DNA of 10,895 bases from JADKIH01 sp031417555. GTDB taxonomy: Bacteria > Bacteroidota > Bacteroidia > AKYH767-A > 2013-40CM-41-45. Positions 6,484 through 10,895 of the stretch are shown piece after piece (positions within the stretch are counted from its first letter, which is position 1; each line of letters begins with the position of its first letter). The position numbers and the translations under genes are program-made. The DNA is taken from the NCBI GenBank assembly GCA_031417555.1, contig JANOVV010000116.1, positions 1-10,895 on the forward strand, written 5' to 3'. The notes beneath the pieces were generated by a model. The model had not been told where the DNA came from, ran no database searches, and saw nothing but the letters and a program-made list of their open reading frames with translations.

Positions 6484-6517
6484 TAAATGTAAAAAACGGG
6501 AATGGATTTGTTGTCAA
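6484..6517 (-). promoter_or_regulatory. Candidate promoter of the ABC transporter operon
   Basis: On the minus strand TTG (within TTGAC, 6513-6517) is followed after a 23-base spacer by TACATTTA (6484-6491), which differs from the TAnnTTTG box at the last base. The spacing is at the upper limit reported for Bacteroidota. The predicted start would leave a leader of about 10 bases before the ATG at 6465. It sits just after the dnaJ terminator, where a new promoter would be needed. Confidence 0.4.
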
Positions 6518-6524
6518 TTTTATA

Positions 6525-6560
6525 AAAAAAGAAATCAGGCAAAAATGCCTGATTTTATTC
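6525..6560 (-). terminator. dnaJ: Intrinsic terminator after dnaJ
   Basis: AAATCAGGCA (6532-6541) and TGCCTGATTT (6546-6555) form a perfect 10-bp stem with a 4-base loop. On the minus strand the stem is followed by C then seven T, a classic Rho-independent terminator for the grpE-dnaJ transcript. It separates the chaperone genes from the ABC operon. Confidence 0.85.
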
Positions 6561-6613
6561 TATGAATTTTTCAAAAAAGAAAAATCAATTGTAAAAATTT
6601 AAGTTGCAGAGTT

Positions 6614-7747
6614 TTATTGCAAAAACTCTTTCATTCTTTCGTAGAAACTTTTATCGCCCTTTCCGGGATTTGGTTTGAAGTTAGGCGAGTGATGCAGTTG
6701 CTCGAGAATTTTCTTTTCTTCATTGGAAATGTGCTGGGGTGTCCACACATTAATATTTATTAAAATATCACCACGCCCATAGCTGTTTAGTGAAGGAAGT
6801 CCTTTTCCTTTTAATCGCAAAACTTTTCCTCCTTGCGTGCCTGCATCAATTTTTATTTTTGCTTTACCGTCTAAAGTGGGAACTTCCATTGAAGAACCGA
6901 GTACAGCATCAATGAAGTTTACATATAAATCAAAAAGTAAATTATTTCCATCGCGTTGTAAAAAAGCATGTTTTTCTTCTTCGATTACAATTAAAAGGTC
7001 GCCGGGAATTCCACCACGTTCAGCCGAATTACCTTTTCCGCTCATGGTAAGCTGCATCCCTTCACCTACACCGGCCGGTATTTTTATACTGATCGTTTCT
7101 TCTCCACGCTGTACACCGCTGCTGTGACACGTTTTACATTTGTTTGCTATTATCTGTCCTTCACCGCTACAAGTCGGACATGTAGACGTTGTTCGCATTT
7201 GTCCGATGAATGTACTGGTGACTTTATGAACCTGACCGGAACCATGGCAAGAATTACACTGATGATAAGAACCGCCATCCTGAGCACCGGTTCCTTTGCA
7301 GCTTGTACAGGGAATAAATTTATTTACAGTTATTTTTTTCTCAACGCCGTTAGAAATTTCTTCGAGAGTAAGTTTAATTTTGATACGAAGGTTTGAACCT
7401 CTGTTGACGCGTCGGCCGCCGCGTGTATTTCCGCCGAAAAAACTTTCGAATGGGCTACCTTCACCAAAAATATCGCCGAAATGAGAGAAGATATCTTCCA
7501 TATTCATCTCATGCCCGGCTCCATTCATTCCTTTATGGCCAAATTGATCGTATCGTTTTCTTTTTTCAGTATCGCTTAATATTTCATATGCTTCGGCAGC
7601 TTCTTTAAATTTTTCTTCAGATTCTTTATCGCCCGGGTTTTTATCAGGATGAAATTTAAGCGCCATCTGACGATATGCTTTTTTAATTTCAGCCTCAGAT
7701 GCATTTTTATTTACACCTAAAATTTCGTAAAAATCTCTCTTAGTCAT
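6614..7747 (-). CDS. dnaJ: Chaperone protein DnaJ (Hsp40)
   Basis: A 377-residue class I DnaJ, the co-chaperone that delivers clients to DnaK and stimulates its ATPase. The J-domain is at 1-70 with HPD at 33-35. A Gly/Phe-rich linker (about 73-112) follows, then the zinc-binding domain and the C-terminal client-binding barrels with the dimerisation end. The four zinc motifs are CTSCKGTG (147), CNSCHGSG (164), CPTCSGEG (190) and CKTCHSSG (204). All eight cysteines are present, but the fourth motif has Ser where the first Gly of the CxxCxGxG pattern is usual, which is a mild deviation. Length and domain order match the E. coli protein. The gene lies 77 bp after grpE on the same strand and is closed by an intrinsic terminator. 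No separate promoter is evident, so it is probably co-transcribed with grpE. Confidence 0.98.
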   Translation of the reverse strand: MTKRDFYEILGVNKNASEAEIKKAYRQMALKFHPDKNPGDKESEEKFKEAAEAYEILSDTEKRKRYDQFGHKGMNGAGHEMNMEDIFSHFGDIFGEGSPFESFFGGNTRGGRRVNRGSNLRIKIKLTLEEISNGVEKKITVNKFIPCTSCKGTGAQDGGSYHQCNSCHGSGQVHKVTSTFIGQMRTTSTCPTCSGEGQIIANKCKTCHSSGVQRGEETISIKIPAGVGEGMQLTMSGKGNSAERGGIPGDLLIVIEEEKHAFLQRDGNNLLFDLYVNFIDAVLGSSMEVPTLDGKAKIKIDAGTQGGKVLRLKGKGLPSLNSYGRGDILININVWTPQHISNEEKKILEQLHHSPNFKPNPGKGDKSFYERMKEFLQ

Positions 7748-7780
7748 TTTCGCTTTACACTACTTGTTTTAGAACTTAAT

Positions 7781-7802
7781 ATTGAAATTTTAAAACTTCA
7801 AT
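7781..7802. repeat. Imperfect palindrome between grpE and dnaJ
   Basis: ATTGAA followed by ATTTT at 7781-7791 mirrors AAAAC followed by TTCAAT at 7792-7802, with one A-C mismatch pair over 22 bases. It lies in the 77-bp gap, 34 bases upstream of the dnaJ start. It is AT-only apart from two positions and could be a weak transcript hairpin between the two genes, or chance in AT-rich DNA. Confidence 0.4.
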
Positions 7803-7824
7803 GTCTTTTTTGTTTCAATTGGAA

Positions 7825-8397
7825 TTAATTTCCAACGATAACTTTAGCATGACGAATTACTTTGTCATTAAGAAAATATCCTTTTTCTGTTTCTTCAATT
7901 ACTTTACCTTTCAGATCTTCAGAAGGAGCCGGAACATTGGCAATTGCATCGTGAATTTCCGGGTCAAAAAGTTTTCCAACCGCATCCATTTCTTTCAATC
8001 CTTTTGAACTGGTAATATTTTTAATTTTAGTATAAATAAGTTTTACTCCTTCTTTTGCTGATTTGTTATCTTTTGTATCCTCTATTGATTTCAAGGCTCT
8101 TTCAAGGTCATCGATAATGGGTATAAAAGAAAGAAAAATATCTGCCCCCGCCATTTTTGATTGTTCGATTCTGTCTTTGGAAATCCGTCGTTTATAATTT
8201 TCAAATTCTGAATACAGTCTCAGGTATTTATCGTTGGCAATTGTTAAATCCGCTTCTAATTTGGAAAGCGTATCGGTAACTTCAATGGATGCATCAGGCA
8301 AGGATTCGGTTCCGCCTTTTAATACATCATCCTCAACTTTGTTAGCGGCTTCTTTGTTGTTTTCTATGTCTGAATTCCAATCTTCCTTTTGTTTCAT
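7825..8397 (-). CDS. grpE: Nucleotide exchange factor GrpE
   Basis: A 190-residue GrpE, the dimeric exchange factor that releases ADP from DnaK in the cytoplasm; length is close to the family norm. An acidic, poorly conserved N-terminus (about 1-40) is followed by a long coiled-coil helix (about 42-75, including YLRLYSEFENYKRRISKDR). Next come the four-helix bundle (FIPIIDDLERAL near 90-101) and the C-terminal beta domain with the family signature FDPEIHDAI and the closing VIEETEKGYFLNDKVIRHAKVIV. The start ATG is supported by the promoter-like elements 50-80 bp upstream and by the family length. It heads the grpE-dnaJ unit; dnaK is not in the window, so the classical three-gene arrangement is split here. 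Confidence 0.97.
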   Translation of the reverse strand: MKQKEDWNSDIENNKEAANKVEDDVLKGGTESLPDASIEVTDTLSKLEADLTIANDKYLRLYSEFENYKRRISKDRIEQSKMAGADIFLSFIPIIDDLERALKSIEDTKDNKSAKEGVKLIYTKIKNITSSKGLKEMDAVGKLFDPEIHDAIANVPAPSEDLKGKVIEETEKGYFLNDKVIRHAKVIVGN

Positions 8398-8444
8398 CGT
8401 GAATTTTATTAATTTTTATTGAAAATAAGTAGTTTTCTGCTTGT

Positions 8445-8486
8445 CTCAAGGATATTGCCATCAGGGTATTTAGGTCAATCTGACAG
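8445..8486 (-). promoter_or_regulatory. grpE: Promoter region of grpE-dnaJ
   Basis: Two readings fit the minus strand. First, a Bacteroidota housekeeping promoter: TTG (8476-8478), a 21-base spacer, then TATCCTTG (8447-8454), one mismatch from TAnnTTTG. Second, a sigma-54-like pair TGGCA-N6-TTGA at 8445-8460, which lacks the conserved C of the -12 GC. Just upstream, GTCA-N3-TGAC (8474-8484) is a short inverted repeat that could be an operator for a heat-shock regulator. The first reading is the more economical. Confidence 0.5.
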
Positions 8487-8497
8487 GTAAATAAAAG

Positions 8498-8532
8498 AAA
8501 AACAGAAGAATCAACGACTCTTCTGTTTTTTT
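8498..8532 (-). terminator. Intrinsic terminator between thioredoxin gene and grpE
   Basis: AAAAACAGAAGA (8498-8509) and its exact reverse complement (8519-8530) form a 12-bp stem with a 9-base loop, with A- and T-runs on both sides. On the minus strand it ends the thioredoxin transcript, whose stop is at 8550, before the grpE promoter. The structure is symmetric, so it could also stop any plus-strand read-through. Confidence 0.85.
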
Positions 8533-8549
8533 GCAAAAATAATAAAGTA

Positions 8550-9077
8550 TTATTTACTCTTCAATTTATTTAAGGCATCTTCTAAAGCAGATCCTCTAAG
8601 ATCTTTAGCTACAATAACGCCTTTTTCATTGATTAACCAATTGGTAGGAATTCCTTGAACTCCATACGATTTTGCAGCTTCTGAATACCAGAATTTTAAA
8701 TCGCTAACGTGATTTGTCCATGTTAAGCCGTCTTGTTTTATAGCATTTATCCAGGCATCTTTAGTTTTATCCAAAGAAACACTGTAAATAGTAAAGCCTT
8801 TTGCATTTGGGAACTTGGCTGCTTTATACTTATTGTAAGCCGCTACCACAGTTGGATTTTCATGCCTGCATGGGCCACACCAGGAAGCCCAAAAATCCAC
8901 TAATACTACCTGGCCCCTTAATGAAGAAAGAGCTACTTTTTTTCCTTGTGGGTTTGGAAGGTTTATTTCAGGAGCTAAATTGCCAATTTCCAAACCTTCT
9001 GTTGGAGTGTTTTTAACCTGAGCATTCACAGAATAGCAGCTTAATAAAGCCACAAACAGAATCAATGTTTTTTTCAT
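8550..9077 (-). CDS. TlpA/ResA-like periplasmic thioredoxin
   Basis: A 175-residue exported thiol-disulfide oxidoreductase. The N-terminus MKKTLILFVALLS is a signal sequence. Cleavage after VNA at residue 19 is most likely, though LLSC at 11-14 leaves a lipoprotein alternative open. The redoxin domain follows with LSSLRGQVVLVDFWASWC, the active site CGPC at 67-70, and the cis-proline segment GIPTNWLI with P144. These features are those of TlpA/ResA/AhpC-TSA-like proteins that act in the periplasm, for example in cytochrome c maturation or in keeping thiols reduced; the substrate is unknown. The open frame continues to an ATG at 9239. That extension is rejected because it contains the -7 promoter box and would put the signal sequence in mid-protein. 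It is a single-gene transcript ended by the terminator at 8498-8532. Confidence 0.93.
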   Translation of the reverse strand: MKKTLILFVALLSCYSVNAQVKNTPTEGLEIGNLAPEINLPNPQGKKVALSSLRGQVVLVDFWASWCGPCRHENPTVVAAYNKYKAAKFPNAKGFTIYSVSLDKTKDAWINAIKQDGLTWTNHVSDLKFWYSEAAKSYGVQGIPTNWLINEKGVIVAKDLRGSALEDALNKLKSK

Positions 9078-9105
9078 ATTATTTTTATAGATGTTTGGCC
9101 GTTTT

Positions 9106-9136
9106 GTCAAATATCCTGCCATTAAGGGCAAAGGTA
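9106..9136 (-). promoter_or_regulatory. Promoter elements of the thioredoxin gene
   Basis: On the minus strand TACCTTTG (9129-9136) matches TAnnTTTG exactly and is followed by C, as is often seen. It predicts a leader of about 45 bases. A good -33 element is not visible. Just downstream, TGGCAGGATATTTGAC (9106-9121) has the same TGGCA-N6-TTGA layout as the box before grpE. Confidence 0.55.
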
Positions 9137-9306
9137 TGAAATGATTTGGAAAAATGTTAATCGATAAAGTGTATTTAATAACGGTTAATAGCACTAAAAA
9201 TAAACAAAGGGAGTGAATAAGAATATTTAATAAAAACATTTTTTAAAATGGTTGATTATATAGAACATTTAGAATATACGAAGAGAATAAAATCTCCAAA
9301 CGTAAA

Positions 9307-9337
9307 TTGAAGTACCGAAGAAAAAAATTTATCCTTA
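9307..9337 (+). promoter_or_regulatory. creD: Weak promoter candidate for creD
   Basis: TTG at 9307-9309 is followed by a 20-base spacer and TATCCTTA (9330-9337), two mismatches from TAnnTTTG. The spacing is right but the -7 match is poor. It lies 63 bases upstream of the creD start. Confidence 0.25.
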
Positions 9338-9400
9338 AATGTTAGTTAATAATAAAATAAATTCTGAACATTCAAGTTTAATTGCATAACCACACTCAAA

Positions 9401-10735
9401 ATGGAAAAACTTTCGGTCTTTGATCGTTTTAATAATTGGCTTAAACGATCTGTTACTATAAAATTAATATCGATTGGTTTTTTAATCTTAATTCTTCTTA
9501 TCCCAACGACAATGATGCAGTCTCTCATTTATGAGAGACAAACACTCCATGACCAAGCGATAGATGATATCAGTTCTAAATGGGGCGGCAAACAAACAAT
9601 TGGGGGACCTGTATTAACTGTTCCATATACGGCATCCTTAAAAGATGATAGAGGAAATATAGAATATGTTACCCGCTTTGCACATTTCTTACCGGAGGTA
9701 TTAAATATTGATGGAAAGGTATTCCCGGAAAAAAGATATAGAGGAATGTATGTAGTTGTTCTTTACAAGACGAACATACACTTATCGGGAAAATTTACTT
9801 ATCCAGAAGTTTTAGAAGCCGGCTTAAACGCCAGCTCTTGTCAATTTGACAAAGCTTTTATATCGATTGGCTTAACAGATCTGAGAGGAATTAATGACGA
9901 CGTAAAATGTCTCGTAAATGAAAAATCATTCGTCTTTGGACCGGGAGTTCCGACACATGATATATTAGAATCGGGAATAAGTTTTAAATATCCGCTCGAC
10001 TCAACAAAAGAAATGAATTTTTCTTTTGATTTAAATTTAAACGGAAGTTCAAACCTCTCTTTTCTTCCATTCGGCAAAGAAACAAAAGTTAACCTCACCT
10101 CTACCTGGAATAGTCCGAGTTTTGAAGGATCCTTTTTACCTGATACCCGAAACATAAACGACAGTGGCTTTACAGCAAGCTGGAAAGTTCTTCAGTTAAA
10201 CAGAAATTATCCTCAACAAGGAACTGGTGCTTTCATTCAAAATAAAGAAAATGAAAATGCGGCGAGTTTTGGAGTAAAACTAATATTACCTATTGATGAA
10301 TATCAAAAAACAATGCGCTCAGTAAAATATTGTTTTATGTTTATCATTATTACTTTTCTTACTTTCTTTTTTGTGGAAGTTCTGAATAAGAAAAGAATTC
10401 ATCCCATTCAATATTTGCTTGTAGGTTCGGCTATTTGTTTGTTTTACGTTATGCTATTATCCATTTCCGAGCATCTTTCTTTTGGATGGGCCTATTTAAT
10501 TTCATGCATAAGTATTGTTTCACTGATAACTTTTTATGCTAAGTATGTTTTTGAAAAAATATCCTTAACCGCTATTTTTTCAATCCTTCTTATTCTTTTA
10601 TACGGATTCTTTTACTCTCTATTACAATTGGAAGACTATGCATTGTTACTGGGTAGTTTAGGCCTGTTCTTGATTTTAGGAGTTATTATGTATTTAACAA
10701 GAAAAGTAAACTGGTATGGGCAGGAAGAAGAATAA
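9401..10735 (+). CDS. creD: Inner-membrane protein CreD
   Basis: A 444-residue CreD-family membrane protein. One N-terminal helix (about 20-38) leads into a large periplasmic domain (about 45-305), followed by a cluster of about five to six helices from residue 310 onward. Family-typical strings are IGGPVL, RFAHFLPE, KRYRGMY, LPFGKET followed by STWNSPSFEGSFLP, FGVKLILPIDEYQKTMRSVK (290-309), the acidic VE in the next helix, IHPIQYLLVG (333-342) and LLSISEH (352-358). In E. coli creD is the CreBC-regulated gene linked to envelope integrity, and in other bacteria it is linked to beta-lactam responses. In Bacteroidota its role is not known to me. The length and full motif set indicate an intact gene. 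No adjacent two-component or winged-helix regulator is found in the window. Divergent transcription from the thioredoxin gene may mean shared control but does not show it. Confidence 0.95.
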   Translation: MEKLSVFDRFNNWLKRSVTIKLISIGFLILILLIPTTMMQSLIYERQTLHDQAIDDISSKWGGKQTIGGPVLTVPYTASLKDDRGNIEYVTRFAHFLPEVLNIDGKVFPEKRYRGMYVVVLYKTNIHLSGKFTYPEVLEAGLNASSCQFDKAFISIGLTDLRGINDDVKCLVNEKSFVFGPGVPTHDILESGISFKYPLDSTKEMNFSFDLNLNGSSNLSFLPFGKETKVNLTSTWNSPSFEGSFLPDTRNINDSGFTASWKVLQLNRNYPQQGTGAFIQNKENENAASFGVKLILPIDEYQKTMRSVKYCFMFIIITFLTFFFVEVLNKKRIHPIQYLLVGSAICLFYVMLLSISEHLSFGWAYLISCISIVSLITFYAKYVFEKISLTAIFSILLILLYGFFYSLLQLEDYALLLGSLGLFLILGVIMYLTRKVNWYGQEEE

Positions 10736-10773
10736 ATAAAATTTCAATATTAAAAAGGGTCTTCCTGTAAATT

Positions 10774-10895
10774 CTAAAATAAAAAATAGAGCGAGTGGTT
10801 TTTAATATCTGCTGGCTCTTTTTTGTTTATATCATTGAAGATTTTGTTAACAACAGTAAATTTTGATTCATCAGGACAGTATTTTCCCTTGGCCA
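10774..10895 (-). CDS. 3' end of a minus-strand gene cut by the window edge
   Basis: An open frame of at least 39 codons enters from the right edge and ends at TAG (10774-10776). The visible residues begin AKGKYCPDESKFTVVNKIFN and end ADIKNHSLYFLF. The composition, mixed charged and hydrophobic, looks like a real coding end. The two other minus frames both meet stops within this stretch. It converges on creD with 38 bp between stops. A terminator-like element overlaps it, which weakens the call. No family is recognised. Confidence 0.4.
   Translation of the reverse strand, partial: AKGKYCPDESKFTVVNKIFNDINKKEPADIKNHSLYFLF
10781..10824 (+). terminator. creD: Possible terminator after creD
   Basis: AAAAAATAGAGC (10781-10792) can pair with GCTCTTTTTT (10815-10824), apart from one T-T mismatch, around a 22-base loop, with a T-run on the right. 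The long loop makes it a weak candidate. It lies 45 bases after the creD stop and overlaps the putative minus-strand coding end. Confidence 0.35.

Larger units (their letters stand above)
9078..9400. other. 323-bp divergent intergenic region
   Basis: This gene-free stretch separates the minus-strand thioredoxin gene from plus-strand creD and must hold both promoters. It contains the thioredoxin -7 box and a weak creD promoter candidate. There is a small palindrome CATTTT-TT-AAAATG at 9237-9250 and a 20-codon open frame at 9248-9310 with no support. No RNA gene or regulator gene is seen, although creD of this group often has a transcriptional regulator gene next to it. Confidence 0.6.

Noticed and set aside
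6837..7608. Overlapping plus-strand open frames opposite dnaJ
   Set aside because: They are antisense to conserved DnaJ codons and show no motifs of their own.
9078..9239. N-terminal extension of the thioredoxin to an ATG at 9239
   Set aside because: It would put a normal signal peptide in the middle of the protein, and the region contains an exact TACCTTTG -7 box. The start at 9077 fits the family length and a secreted product.
9248..9310. 20-codon plus-strand open frame upstream of creD
   Set aside because: Too short, no ribosome-binding support and no recognisable sequence; consistent with chance. I also considered whether it is the remnant of a creD regulator gene and saw no evidence for it.
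9841..10155. 104-codon minus-strand open frame inside creD
   Set aside because: The opposite strand encodes the conserved periplasmic domain of CreD; the frame has no promoter and no recognisable product.
10721..10767. Inverted repeat CAGGAAGA / TCTTCCTG spanning the creD stop
   Set aside because: The 8-bp stem encloses a 31-base loop and the left arm is inside the creD codons; this is likely chance.

Overview
The window is AT-rich chromosomal DNA that looks like a member of the Bacteroidota, perhaps a Chitinophagales- or Sphingobacteriales-type lineage. The reasons are: promoter boxes of the TAnnTTTG type in front of several genes, starts with A-rich leaders rather than strong Shine-Dalgarno sequences, a NtrX-like sigma-54 regulator without a C-terminal HTH, a CreD protein, and a TlpA-like thioredoxin with a VNA-Q signal cleavage site. 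The lineage below phylum is a guess. No phage, transposase, CRISPR array, tRNA or rRNA is visible.

Left part (1-1998): a 14-bp-stem hairpin at the window edge, a cytoplasmic YD-repeat-like protein (170-1075), and a small hypothetical lipoprotein (1200-1862) with its own promoter. Two related short palindromes bracket the lipoprotein gene. This part looks like accessory DNA.

Middle part (1999-8397), all on the minus strand and read from right to left: grpE and dnaJ (DnaK co-chaperones, ending at a good intrinsic terminator), then an ABC-2 export pair (ATPase and NatB-like permease, 2 bp apart) with its own candidate promoter. These are followed by a Ppx/GppA-family phosphatase and a sigma-54 response regulator, whose start overlaps the phosphatase stop as ATGA. 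The order suggests a stress and envelope cluster. No histidine kinase and no dnaK lie in the window.

Right part (8398-10895): a periplasmic TlpA/ResA-like thioredoxin on the minus strand, with a strong intrinsic terminator between it and grpE. A 323-bp divergent intergenic region follows, then creD on the plus strand, and probably the 3' end of a minus-strand gene cut by the window edge.

Most of the window is ordinary core-genome content. No complete new system is visible. The most unusual signal is a set of degenerate 7-bp-period tandem repeats at four gene boundaries between 135 and 4182. Each has a different unit sequence but the same period. One lies inside the C-terminal codons of the phosphatase and another abuts the stop of the response regulator. 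The next most interesting points are the pair of related palindromes, the regulator that lacks a DNA-binding domain, and the promoter region of grpE-dnaJ.
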